From an uncultured Aquimarina sp. (lineage in GTDB: Bacteria; Bacteroidota; Bacteroidia; Flavobacteriales; Flavobacteriaceae): a stretch of 64,000 nt of DNA. A model generated the notes under the pieces. It saw only the letters and a list, made by a program, of their open reading frames with translations. It was not told the origin of the DNA and made no database searches. Positions within the stretch are counted from its first letter, which is position 1. Every line of letters begins with the position of its first letter. Where the stretch lies: positions 1 to 64,000 of the forward strand of contig CANMLS010000006.1 in the NCBI GenBank assembly GCA_947498785.1. The letters run 5' to 3'. The position numbers were made by a program, and so were the translations under genes. Positions 55,495 through 64,000 of this stretch are shown in pieces.

Positions 55495-56823
55495 TTATCT
55501 GGAAGTAAAGGTTAATGGAGCATTCATTGGTTTTAATGTAATCAAAGGTTTTACTTCAATACTATGTAGGTCGGTTTGAATTTTATATTCCTTGATCACA
55601 CTGCTTATGGTAAGAATCATTTCATACATCGCAAAATTATTACCTATACACATTCTTGGTCCTAAACCAAAAGGGAAATATTGATCAGAATACTCTTTTT
55701 TATCAACTTCTGGATTAAATCGTTCTGGATTAAACTTTTCTGGGTCTTGCCAAAAATTCATATGTCTGTGTATTTCAAAAAAAGAAATAAGTACGGTAGT
55801 TCCTTTTTTAAGAATAAGATCATTGTATCTGTCATCTTCTATGGCAACTCTATCAGAAAAATATGCAGGAGGGTATAATCGCATTGCTTCTTCAATACAT
55901 TGTTTTGTATATTGATACTCTGTAATCTGTTCTATTGGCGATTTGTTTTCTTTAATTCCAGAAACTTCTTTGTATATTTTTTCTTGAACCTCAGGGTGTT
56001 TTGCAAGCAACAATAATGTAAATGTTAGTGCATTAGAAGTAGTTTCATGGCCCGCAGTAAATAATATCAGAATCTCATCAATTAATTGTTCATTACCCAT
56101 AGCAGTTCCATCCTCGTATCGAGATGCTAACAACATATCTAATAGATCATTGTATTCTACATTAGACGCTCTTCTTTCTTCAATAATGATGTTCAGAATA
56201 TCTCTGGATTCTCTTGTTAGCGTAAGGGTATCTTTAACTTTTCCTGTAAGATAAAACCACCATCGTTTATACGGTTGTCTTATTTCTTTGATTAGAAATT
56301 GCTGTGCTGCTTCTGTTATATGTTGCAACCTAGAAATAGTCTCTCCTTTATCTGTATAACTAAACAATGATTTTGCAACTACCTTAAAAGCTAAATCACT
56401 CATTAAGTGAAAAATATCAGCTTTCTTGTTAGGTTCTATTTTTAAAAGTTCTTCTTTAATTACTGAGGTAATAGTATGAATTAAAGATTCTAATTTCTTC
56501 TTATGAAAAGCAGGTTGGATAAGTCTTCTTTGTTTTAACCATTTTTCACCTTCAGCAGTTAATAGTCCTTCTCCAATATACTTAGCAAGATCTTTGGTTT
56601 GTAGTGAAGACTTACTATACTTTCTATGTTGCTTCTGTAGCATATGTTTAGCAAACCTTGCATCTCTAGTAAAAATTACAGATTCCCCAAAGCCCAATTG
56701 CACTTTAAATATATCTCCATATTTTTCAAAGTTTTCATGATGAAAAGGAAGTGGATTCTTAAGAATACGACGTGCATTATTAAGTACATTAAAAAATGAA
56801 ACTGTTGGGATAGCTTTACTCAT
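55495..56823 (-). CDS. Cytochrome P450
   Basis: A 442-residue soluble P450. The oxygen-binding helix I motif is AGHETT (257-262), the ExxR motif is EAMR (312-315), and the heme-binding loop is FPFGLGPRMCIG with ligand Cys392. The start region (SFFNVLNNARRILKNPLPF, YGDIFKVQLG) resembles CYP4/CYP102-type fatty acid hydroxylases. It would insert oxygen into a hydrophobic substrate using electrons from a partner, yet no ferredoxin or reductase gene is near. It lies 28 bases after the KAP NTPase gene on the same strand and is convergent with the sigma-like gene. Confidence 0.94.
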   Translation of the reverse strand: MSKAIPTVSFFNVLNNARRILKNPLPFHHENFEKYGDIFKVQLGFGESVIFTRDARFAKHMLQKQHRKYSKSSLQTKDLAKYIGEGLLTAEGEKWLKQRRLIQPAFHKKKLESLIHTITSVIKEELLKIEPNKKADIFHLMSDLAFKVVAKSLFSYTDKGETISRLQHITEAAQQFLIKEIRQPYKRWWFYLTGKVKDTLTLTRESRDILNIIIEERRASNVEYNDLLDMLLASRYEDGTAMGNEQLIDEILILFTAGHETTSNALTFTLLLLAKHPEVQEKIYKEVSGIKENKSPIEQITEYQYTKQCIEEAMRLYPPAYFSDRVAIEDDRYNDLILKKGTTVLISFFEIHRHMNFWQDPEKFNPERFNPEVDKKEYSDQYFPFGLGPRMCIGNNFAMYEMILTISSVIKEYKIQTDLHSIEVKPLITLKPMNAPLTFTSR

Positions 56824-56851
56824 AACTAAAGTATTTCATATGAAATAACGA

Positions 56852-58339
56852 TTATTTTAAGTAATCCAGATAAGCCTTAGTCCCTTCCTCTAATATCGAA
56901 AAATAATTCAATCTAATCTTTTCTTTTTCAACTTTATTGACATGACCATTTCTAGTTACATTTTTGCAATCTAATGCTCGTGAATAGTTATTTTTTATAA
57001 TATCGCATTCAAAATTTAAATCATCCAATGAAAGTCTTATTGATGTTTTATCATCTTCTGAGGTTCTTCCTGAAAACTTGATAATATCCATTAACCATAT
57101 AATTTCACATATTTTATTCAAATTACTTTTATCATATGAATCATAATTAAAATGAAACTCTTTCTTAGATGCTTTATTTAAGGTTTTTAAAAACTCATTA
57201 TTGTTATTAAAAAAACTAATAAAAAAATTAAGTACACTTTCTATATTTATATTATATCTCTGTAAATAAACATTTTCTTGCCTTTGATTTTGTAGTTTAA
57301 CCCTAGAAAAATAATTTAAATCATAAGTTTTATTATAATTAACCAAATCTCTTAAATTAATAAGGTCATAATCTATTAATTGTAATAGAATAAATCTAAT
57401 ATGAATCCCTATTCTACGATCAACTGAAAAAAAGTCATCTATTCCTGTTTTAATTTCTCCTAAATATTTACCTATTATTTCTTTCACTAGCTTAGAAATA
57501 CTATACCAATAAATACCAGTATAAAACTTATCTATATACCCTTTAAAATCTGAATTAACACCATATTTATGGGAAAAAACATTCTCTATGTTATTATAAT
57601 CGCAGACAAAAACTACTTTATCAAAATCAAATTTATTATCACCCTCTGCCCCAGCAAAATCATTATGCGCAGAAAAAACATTCAAAATTCTAAAAAGATG
57701 ATCTGGGTCTAACCTATCTAGGTCATCTATAACAAGAACAACCTCTTTACCTTCATCTTTTTTAACCTTTGATAATAATACTCGAATTAATTCTGTAAAA
57801 AAATCTTCCTCATAAAGATGTCCTTTTTTTGTGGTAGCATCTTCTAAATACTTTTTTATACATAAAAAGTCATCTTTTTGAATTTGTTCATAAAAATCCT
57901 CATAGCCTTTTATTAAGCTTTTAATTTGCTGATAAATTTTTAAGCCAGTACTTCCAAACTTTGGGATAAAGTTCAAAAAAGATGCAAAAAAATCCCCTTT
58001 TTTCTCTAAATCTTTAAAACTGAGTAAATACGTCCATAAAGTTAGTTGATAAGGAATATCTAACTTTTCAAATTCTTCTTTTGGTACTATTCCAATTAAC
58101 TGAAACAAAATATCATACTTAATCAGTTCAAAAATATCCTGATTCGAAACAGTAGAATAATTTACTGGATAAATATGAATACCACTATAATTAGTGTTAT
58201 CATTAAAAAAATCCTTTAGAAAAGTGGTTTTTCCGCTTCCGAATACTCCGGAAAATAAAATTTTAGAATTTTCATTAACTACACTATTAAAATCCTCAAA
58301 AGGAATTTCTATCTTATCCAAAGTCTCTTTATCTTTCAT
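56852..58339 (-). CDS. KAP-family P-loop NTPase
   Basis: A 495-residue protein with Walker A GVFGSGKTT (31-39) and the KAP-type Walker B VLVIDDLDRLDPDHLFRIL (201-219), with Asp205/Asp206 for magnesium. The region between holds amphipathic and aromatic helices (LTLWTYLLSFKDLEKKGDFF, FIPKFGSTGLKIYQQI). The C-terminal half is helical and Asn/Lys/Tyr-rich. KAP NTPases often associate with membranes and several occur in anti-phage or plasmid exclusion systems. The gene starts 14 bases after ruvB and looks richer in A/T than its neighbours. The function here is unknown; a defence role is possible but unsupported by other genes. Confidence 0.85.
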   Translation of the reverse strand: MKDKETLDKIEIPFEDFNSVVNENSKILFSGVFGSGKTTFLKDFFNDNTNYSGIHIYPVNYSTVSNQDIFELIKYDILFQLIGIVPKEEFEKLDIPYQLTLWTYLLSFKDLEKKGDFFASFLNFIPKFGSTGLKIYQQIKSLIKGYEDFYEQIQKDDFLCIKKYLEDATTKKGHLYEEDFFTELIRVLLSKVKKDEGKEVVLVIDDLDRLDPDHLFRILNVFSAHNDFAGAEGDNKFDFDKVVFVCDYNNIENVFSHKYGVNSDFKGYIDKFYTGIYWYSISKLVKEIIGKYLGEIKTGIDDFFSVDRRIGIHIRFILLQLIDYDLINLRDLVNYNKTYDLNYFSRVKLQNQRQENVYLQRYNINIESVLNFFISFFNNNNEFLKTLNKASKKEFHFNYDSYDKSNLNKICEIIWLMDIIKFSGRTSEDDKTSIRLSLDDLNFECDIIKNNYSRALDCKNVTRNGHVNKVEKEKIRLNYFSILEEGTKAYLDYLK

Positions 58340-58353
58340 ATATAACCCTTCTT

Positions 58354-59376
58354 TTAAAACAATCCACCTTGAATTCCGCCTTTTATACGTCCCAGATGCT
58401 TATATGCTGCTTCTGTAACTTCTCTACCTCGTGGAGTACGCATGATAAATCCTTGTTGAATTAAAAAAGGTTCGTATACTTCTTCAATAGTCTCTGCACT
58501 TTCGCTAACCGCAGTAGCAATAGTTGTTAATCCCACAGGACCTCCTTTAAACTTATCGATCATGGTCGTTAGGATTTTATTATCCATCTCATCCAAGCCA
58601 TGTGCATCTACATTAAGTGCTTTTAGAGCAAACTTAGAAATTTCGATATCAATTTTACCATTTCCTTTAATTTGGGCAAAATCACGAACCCTACGCAATA
58701 AAGCATTTGCAATTCTAGGCGTACCGCGACTTCTTCCTGCAATCTCTATAGCTGCTTCCATAGAAATAGGCACATTAAGGATATGGGCACTTCTTTCTAC
58801 TATAGTTGATAATAATTCTGTAGTATAATATTGTAATCGAGATTGAATTCCGAAACGAGCTCTCATGGGAGCGGTTAGCAATCCGGATCGTGTTGTTGCA
58901 CCTACTAGTGTAAATGGATTGAGATTAATCTGTACAGTTCTGGCGTTTGGACCACTTTCGATCATAATATCGATCTTATAGTCCTCCATAGCAGAATATA
59001 AATACTCCTCTACTATGGGACTCAATCTATGAATTTCATCTATAAATAATACATCCCTATCATCAAGATTAGTTAGTAATCCAGCTAAGTCACCTGGTTT
59101 ATCTAATACAGGTCCTGATGTTACTTTAATCCCAACGCTTAACTCATTTGCCAAAATATGCGCTAAGGTGGTCTTCCCTAAACCCGGAGGACCATGAAAC
59201 AAAGTATGATCCAAAGCTTCATCTCTAAGGTTTGCTGCTTGCACAAAAACTTTAAGGTTTTCTAATACCTGATCCTGCCCTGCAAAATCTTCAAAAGCTA
59301 GTGGTCTTAACGCTCTTTCAATATCAAGGTCTTCTCCAGAAAAATGCTCGTTTGTTGGATCAAGGTTTTCATTCAT
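58354..59376 (-). CDS. ruvB: Holliday junction branch migration ATPase RuvB
   Basis: A 340-residue AAA+ motor that drives branch migration with RuvA. Seen are the start [18 protein letters not shown], Walker [10 protein letters not shown] (62-70), Walker B with DEIHRL (113-118), sensor and arginine-finger region [19 protein letters not shown], and the C-terminal winged helix ending [17 protein letters not shown]. The length is normal. The KAP NTPase gene follows 14 bases downstream, so it may be read through from ruvB. A terminator separates ruvB from coxA upstream. Confidence 0.97.
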   Translation of the reverse strand: MNENLDPTNEHFSGEDLDIERALRPLAFEDFAGQDQVLENLKVFVQAANLRDEALDHTLFHGPPGLGKTTLAHILANELSVGIKVTSGPVLDKPGDLAGLLTNLDDRDVLFIDEIHRLSPIVEEYLYSAMEDYKIDIMIESGPNARTVQINLNPFTLVGATTRSGLLTAPMRARFGIQSRLQYYTTELLSTIVERSAHILNVPISMEAAIEIAGRSRGTPRIANALLRRVRDFAQIKGNGKIDIEISKFALKALNVDAHGLDEMDNKILTTMIDKFKGGPVGLTTIATAVSESAETIEEVYEPFLIQQGFIMRTPRGREVTEAAYKHLGRIKGGIQGGLF

Positions 59377-59497
59377 CTATTCGGTTTCTAAAAAAAGGTT
59401 ATCCTTATATACAAAAGGAATATAACTTATTCTAACAAATATAATAAAAACAGCATCTCAATTTCTTTCTATATCGATTAATTCTAAGTCCGCTAAA

Positions 59498-59532
59498 AAA
59501 AAGCCCTTTCAACTGTGCTGAAAGGGCTTTTT
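59498..59532 (-). terminator. Terminator of the act-cox operon
   Basis: A 14-base-pair stem (59498-59511, AAAAAGCCCTTTCA, with 59519-59532) around a 7-base loop, with an A run on the plus strand giving T residues on the minus strand. It lies 22 bases after the coxA stop and before ruvB. Confidence 0.88.
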
Positions 59533-59554
59533 AATATTTATAAGATATCACTGA

Positions 59555-61372
59555 TTAGTGATGCATTTCTTCTTCTCCTTCTTGAAGTGGAATAACCTGA
59601 GAAACAAAATCTTGACCCGCGATTACATATTCACCATCTTCTCTTGTTTTACTATAGTCATATGCCCATCTATGAACAGAAGGTATTTCTCCTGGCCAGT
59701 TACCATGTATATGTTCTACTGGAGTAGTCCATTCCAGTGTATTTGATTTCCAAGGATTTTGCACAGCTTTCTTTCCATAAAATATAGAGGAAATAAAATT
59801 ATATAAGAATACCAATTGAGCTGCTGCCGTAATAATCGCAAAAACAGTAATTAACACATTCGTATCTGCTAAATCATCAAAATATGGAAAGTTTGAATTC
59901 GTATAATAACGTCGTGGTAATCCTGCCATACCAATAAAATGCATTGGAAAAAATACTCCATAAGCTCCTATTGCAGTTACCCAGAAATGCACATAACCCA
60001 AGTTCTTATTCATCATCTTACCATACATCTTAGGGAACCAGTGATATACCCCAGCAAATAAACCATAAAGTGCAGAAATACCCATTACCAAGTGAAAATG
60101 TGCTACCACAAAATATGTATCATGTACATTGATATCTAATGTACTATCTCCAAGAATAATACCTGTCAGACCCCCTGTAATAAATGTAGATACCAATCCT
60201 ATAGAAAACAACATTGCAGGGTTAAGCTGTAAGTTACCTTTCCATAAAGTAGTAATATAATTAAATGCTTTTACTGCAGAAGGAATTGCAATCAATAAAG
60301 TTGTAAATGTAAATACAGAACCTAAGAAAGGATTCATTCCTGAAATAAACATATGGTGACCCCAAACTATTGTTGATAAAAATGCAATCGCTAGAATAGA
60401 TGCTACCATTGCCCTATAACCAAATATAGGCTTACGCGCATTTGTAGCGATTATTTCTGAAGTTATTCCTAACGCAGGTAATAACACAATATATACCTCT
60501 GGATGTCCTAAGAACCAAAATAAATGTTCAAAAAGTACTGGTGAACCACCCTGATTATGTAATACTTCTCCCTTGATATAAATATCACTTAAGAAAAATG
60601 AAGTTCCAAAACTTCTATCCATGATCAAGAGTAATGCTGCCGATAATAATACAGGGAAAGAAACTACCCCTATAATTGCTGTAACAAAAAATGCCCAAAT
60701 CGTTAATGGTAAACGAGTCATTGACATTCCTTTTGTTCTTAAGTTAATCACCGTTACTACATAGTTAAGCGAACCAAGTAATGAAGAAGCAATAAATATT
60801 GCCATAGAAACTAACCAAAGGGTCATCCCCATTCCTGAACCACCAATTGCTTGTGGTAATGCACTCAAAGGAGGATAAATTGTCCAACCTGCTGATGCTG
60901 GTCCTGCCTCTGCAAACAAAGACAATACCATGATAACACTACTCAAAAAGAACAACCAGTATGATATCATATTTAAAAATCCAGAAGCCATATCTCGAGC
61001 TCCTATCTGCAAAGGAATAAGTAAATTACTAAATGTACCACTAAGCCCTGCAGTCAATACAAAGAATACCATTATTGTACCGTGAATGGTCACTAATGCT
61101 AAATAGATACCTGGATCCATTACTCCATCAGCCCCAAATTTATCGCCCAAAAGCACCTCGAAAATTGTAAATTTATGATCTGGCCATGCCAATTGCATTC
61201 TAAATAAAATAGACATTGCAATACCAATAATACCCATGATTAAACCAGTAATCAAATACTGCTTAGAGATCATTTTATGATCCTGACTAAAAATATATTT
61301 GGTAATAAATGTCTCTTTATGATGTCCGTGATCGTCGTGGGCATGATCATCTGCGTGTGCTATTGCTGACAT
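59555..61372 (-). CDS. coxA: Cytochrome c oxidase subunit I
   Basis: A 605-residue catalytic subunit with 12 core membrane helices that reduces O2 to water at a heme a3/CuB site and pumps protons. Seen are TIHGTIMVFFVLTAG (heme a His), HPEVYIVLLPALG (CuB His and the Tyr cross-link), WGHHMFISGMNP (CuB His pair) and HDTYFVVAHFHLVMG (heme a/a3 His). The N-terminus is His/Asp-rich (HADDHAHDDHGHH). It is the last gene of a run actE-actF-coxB-coxA and ends in a strong terminator. Confidence 0.97.
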   Translation of the reverse strand: MSAIAHADDHAHDDHGHHKETFITKYIFSQDHKMISKQYLITGLIMGIIGIAMSILFRMQLAWPDHKFTIFEVLLGDKFGADGVMDPGIYLALVTIHGTIMVFFVLTAGLSGTFSNLLIPLQIGARDMASGFLNMISYWLFFLSSVIMVLSLFAEAGPASAGWTIYPPLSALPQAIGGSGMGMTLWLVSMAIFIASSLLGSLNYVVTVINLRTKGMSMTRLPLTIWAFFVTAIIGVVSFPVLLSAALLLIMDRSFGTSFFLSDIYIKGEVLHNQGGSPVLFEHLFWFLGHPEVYIVLLPALGITSEIIATNARKPIFGYRAMVASILAIAFLSTIVWGHHMFISGMNPFLGSVFTFTTLLIAIPSAVKAFNYITTLWKGNLQLNPAMLFSIGLVSTFITGGLTGIILGDSTLDINVHDTYFVVAHFHLVMGISALYGLFAGVYHWFPKMYGKMMNKNLGYVHFWVTAIGAYGVFFPMHFIGMAGLPRRYYTNSNFPYFDDLADTNVLITVFAIITAAAQLVFLYNFISSIFYGKKAVQNPWKSNTLEWTTPVEHIHGNWPGEIPSVHRWAYDYSKTREDGEYVIAGQDFVSQVIPLQEGEEEMHH

Positions 61373-61417
61373 ATCGATATTCTTTTTTAATATAATATAT
61401 TAATTCTTCTTTTTCTT

Positions 61418-62494
61418 CTAGTTACTTGCTTGGGCCGATATTTGTTCTCCAAAAGTTGGTTGTGTTTTTAACCAAGCTTCGTAGTCTTCTTCAGACTCCA
61501 CAATAATCTTCATTTGCATATTATAGTGAGAAGTTCCACATATTTTATTACATAACAAATAGTAATCAAATGTATATGTTTCTAACGCTTCGTCACCTGC
61601 AGCAACTAATTTCTTACTCTTTTCTTTTCTGATCTTATTTATAGTAGCTACTTTTTCAACCATAAACTCACTATTTCTCATTTCCTCAGAAGTAAGAGTA
61701 GGTGTATATGAGAATTCTGTTATCATACCTGGTACTACATTCATTTGAGCTCTAAAGAAAGGCATATAAGCAGAGTGTAATACATCCTGAGATCTCATTT
61801 TAAAAATAACTTTTCTATTCACAGGAAGATGTAATTCATTAGTTATTTTATCATCTTTCCCATATACATCAGAAACATCAACTCCTAATGTATTAACTCC
61901 TTCTATAAAACGAACATTAGCTTTACCTAATTCATTATCTTCTCCAGAATATCTTGCACGCCAATCAAATTGATATGCATATAATTCTACTATTAACGGA
62001 TCGCCTTCTTCCTCATCTATATTCATGATGTCGGTCCAAGTAAATAACCCATAAATAATTAATCCTGCTAATACAATCACTGGAATTATTGTCCAAATAA
62101 ATTCTAACTTGTCATTATCGGCAAAAAATAAGGCTTTATTTTCTTTCTTTCCTCGGTATTTGTAGGCGAAAAAATGTAATAAACCTTGTGTAATGAATTG
62201 CACAATGAATATCAATACCATCGAAATCAACATGAGTTGATCATAATCTACTCCATGCTCAGATGCTGATTCTGGAAGGAAGAATGTATGATACTGTACA
62301 AAACAATATATGGTTAATAAGTAAAGAAATATTACAAATGCAAGCATAAGCTTACCATGCAAATTATTATCCTTATCATTCGCTACTTGGGAATTATCTG
62401 CGCCTTTTAATTGAGACAATTTCAAAATCTTTGACATTTGCCACAATGTGATTCCAAAAAGCGCTATAACTACTATGGTTAAGAATACAGTCAT
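61418..62494 (-). CDS. coxB: Cytochrome c oxidase subunit II
   Basis: A 358-residue subunit holding the dinuclear CuA centre that receives electrons from cytochrome c. Three N-terminal membrane helices are seen (about 1-20, 48-68 and 82-106 region, plus the KLEFIWTIIPVIVLAGLIIYG helix), followed by a cupredoxin domain. CuA ligands are visible: SQDVLHSAYMPFF (His) and CNKICGTSHYNM (Cys315, Cys319, His323, Met326). It lies 33 bases after actF and 45 before coxA. No fused cytochrome c domain is present. Confidence 0.96.
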   Translation of the reverse strand: MTVFLTIVVIALFGITLWQMSKILKLSQLKGADNSQVANDKDNNLHGKLMLAFVIFLYLLTIYCFVQYHTFFLPESASEHGVDYDQLMLISMVLIFIVQFITQGLLHFFAYKYRGKKENKALFFADNDKLEFIWTIIPVIVLAGLIIYGLFTWTDIMNIDEEEGDPLIVELYAYQFDWRARYSGEDNELGKANVRFIEGVNTLGVDVSDVYGKDDKITNELHLPVNRKVIFKMRSQDVLHSAYMPFFRAQMNVVPGMITEFSYTPTLTSEEMRNSEFMVEKVATINKIRKEKSKKLVAAGDEALETYTFDYYLLCNKICGTSHYNMQMKIIVESEEDYEAWLKTQPTFGEQISAQASN

Positions 62495-62527
62495 TTTTAT
62501 CTATCTTCTTTTTTACAATTCTATTTA

Positions 62528-63865
62528 TTAATAATGAAAGTGTTTACTCTCTTCTATATATGGATTACCTTTTGCGAGCAATGGAGCTTTAGTTAATGCT
62601 CTAAATACAACAAATAAGAACAATCCTAAGAATAATAACACCGCACTAATCTCACTAACACCGATAAACCATGATTCTCCAACTGTAGCTGGCATAATCA
62701 TATTATAAACATCAATATAATGACCACAAAGAATGACTACTCCTGCCATCACTACAAACCAGTTTACTCGTTTAAAGTCGCTATTCATTAACACTAAAAG
62801 TGGAAAAATGAAATTCATCACTAGCATCCCAAAGAATGGTAATTTATAATCTTCTATACGAGTAATGAAATAAGTAACTTCTTCTGGGATATTAGAATAC
62901 CAGATCAACATAAACTGAGAGAACCAAAGGTATGTCCAGAATATACTGATCCCAAACATAAACTTGGCTAAATCATGAATATGACTATTATTTACAAATT
63001 CCATATATCCTTTAGACTTTAGGTAAATTGTAATTAATGCTATTGTTGTAATTCCAGATACAAATAAACTAGCGAATACGTACCATCCAAATAATGTACT
63101 AAACCAATGTGGATCAAAACTCATTATCCAATCCCAAGACATCATAGATTCAGTATAAATAAAGAATACTAAAAATCCTGCTGAAATCTTAAAACTCTTT
63201 TTATACCATTTGTTTCCTGCTGCATCTTCGTCTTGCAGTCTAGAATATTTTATTGCAAAATGACGATATAATAGCCAACCTCCTAAAAAGATAGCTGCTC
63301 TTATAATAAAACCAGTACCATTTAACCAGCCTGATTTACCTTGAATAAGTGCGTCATGTTCTACAACTTTTGGATCTGCCCAAACAAACAAGTGATTTAC
63401 ATGAAATCCTGATAATGCTAGTATTACAAATAAGATGATTCCACCTGGTACCAAGTATGCTGTAATAGCTTCCATAACTCTAAACAGTACTGGAGACCAA
63501 CCTGCTTGTGCTGCAAATTGTATAGCATAAAAAGCTAATACTCCCAGCGCAATCATAAAAAAGAAAAACGCAGCCACATAAAGAGAAGCCCAAGGTTTAT
63601 TTTGTAATTGGTGTAAAACATGTTCATAATGTGCATCTCCTCCATGTTCATCTACTGTTGCCTCACCATGACTTTGATCACCATGACCACTTTCTTCTGC
63701 ATGCGATTCACCATGACCACCACCGTGAGCATCGTGCGCTGCCATCATTTCTTTTACTTCTTCAACAGTTCCAGGTGTCGTAAGAAAACCAGAAACAAGT
63801 CCAATCCCACCTACAACCATTAGAATGATAGAAAATAATCTTAATCTATTTGATAGCGTATACAT
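62528..63865 (-). CDS. actF: Alternative complex III subunit ActF (quinol:cytochrome c oxidoreductase)
   Basis: A 445-residue membrane protein of the NrfD/PsrC family with about ten helices, a quinone-site subunit of alternative complex III, which passes electrons from menaquinol to cytochrome c or directly to the oxidase. Phrases such as NHLFVWADPKVVEHDALIQG, SVDW-like MSWDWIMSFDPHWFSTLFGW and FGMLVMNFIFPLLVLMN fit ActF. Residues about 43-85 form a His/Gly/Glu-rich loop (GGGHGESHAEESGHGDQSHG). Position directly before coxB is the usual flavobacterial order. Confidence 0.92.
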   Translation of the reverse strand: MYTLSNRLRLFSIILMVVGGIGLVSGFLTTPGTVEEVKEMMAAHDAHGGGHGESHAEESGHGDQSHGEATVDEHGGDAHYEHVLHQLQNKPWASLYVAAFFFFMIALGVLAFYAIQFAAQAGWSPVLFRVMEAITAYLVPGGIILFVILALSGFHVNHLFVWADPKVVEHDALIQGKSGWLNGTGFIIRAAIFLGGWLLYRHFAIKYSRLQDEDAAGNKWYKKSFKISAGFLVFFIYTESMMSWDWIMSFDPHWFSTLFGWYVFASLFVSGITTIALITIYLKSKGYMEFVNNSHIHDLAKFMFGISIFWTYLWFSQFMLIWYSNIPEEVTYFITRIEDYKLPFFGMLVMNFIFPLLVLMNSDFKRVNWFVVMAGVVILCGHYIDVYNMIMPATVGESWFIGVSEISAVLLFLGLFLFVVFRALTKAPLLAKGNPYIEESKHFHY

Positions 63866-63902
63866 ATCTTAATATCGTTATTCTTAACTTTATACTAGTG
63901 CA

Positions 63903-64000
63903 CTAGTGTGCGTTACTATGATCTTCTGTTGACTCTTGATGTTCTTCTTCCAGTTTTGCTTCTGTAACAACAACATCTGTATCTATTCTAGGAGTTTTTC
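63903..64000 (-). CDS. actE: Probable ActE C-terminus (cut by window edge)
   Basis: The minus-strand frame is open from the window end to a TAG at 63903-63905 and gives about 32 residues (TDVVVTEAKLEEEHQESTED, then HSNAH). This acidic, His-ending tail matches the expected position of the monoheme cytochrome c subunit ActE that precedes actF in flavobacteria. No heme motif is in view, so the call rests on order and tail character only. It ends 37 bases before the actF start. Confidence 0.55.
   Translation of the reverse strand, partial: KTPRIDTDVVVTEAKLEEEHQESTEDHSNAH

Overview
The window is a 64 kb piece of a low-GC chromosome from a marine-type member of the Flavobacteriaceae (Bacteroidota), most like Aquimarina or a close relative; the genus is inferred from gene content and style, not tested. 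The evidence is an AT-rich composition, the type IX secretion / gliding protein SprA, a PorP/SprF-family protein, alternative complex III next to cytochrome c oxidase, proline-rich and proline-poor TonB proteins, LytS/LytT-type two-component proteins, Bacteroidota promoter words (TTG...TAnnTTTG) and almost no Shine-Dalgarno sequences. No tRNA or rRNA gene was seen. Apart from a cut-off IS982-type transposase at the left edge, the window is almost entirely core genome.

Left part (1-13.2 kb): an IS982 end; an operon of a FadL-type outer-membrane channel and an SGNH-like lipoprotein; an alpha/beta hydrolase with pdxJ; then a forward run: CBS-domain protein, nadK, a DUF6089-like barrel, uppS, bamA, two Skp/OmpH chaperones and murI. 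This run joins isoprenoid carrier synthesis, outer-membrane protein assembly and peptidoglycan precursor supply.

Middle part (13.2-33.3 kb): a LytT/LytS-like regulatory pair, a von Willebrand A lipoprotein with a rhodanese-like protein, a PorP/SprF protein, a NifU-type Fe-S scaffold with a doubled N-terminal domain, dodecin, a YyaL/DUF255 protein, two tandem paralogues of unknown function, tsaB, and a MacAB-TolC-like export operon with two adaptors and two permeases.

Right part (33.5-64 kb), nearly all on the minus strand: oxidase assembly and small subunits (DUF420, SCO, a cysteine-less SCO-like protein, COX4, two COX3 proteins, heme O synthase), two TonB genes, gcvH with a VanZ-like gene, the giant sprA, ruvA, a malic enzyme/phosphotransacetylase fusion, queG, a sigma-like protein with a C-terminal membrane helix, a cytochrome P450, a KAP-type P-loop NTPase, ruvB, and the coxA-coxB-actF-actE end of the alternative complex III/cytochrome oxidase cluster. 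The oxidase genes thus lie in two groups about 20 kb apart.

The least explained structure is in the 1.2 kb gap between ruvA and the malic enzyme (about 50,370-50,775). It is a degenerate array with an exact 21-nt period, built from near-palindromic AT-rich units and CGTCTTTTTGAC-like units grouped in blocks. Other points worth a second look are the KAP NTPase set between ruvB and the P450 gene, the membrane-anchored sigma-like protein, and the tandem paralogue pair with a strongly conserved C-terminus.
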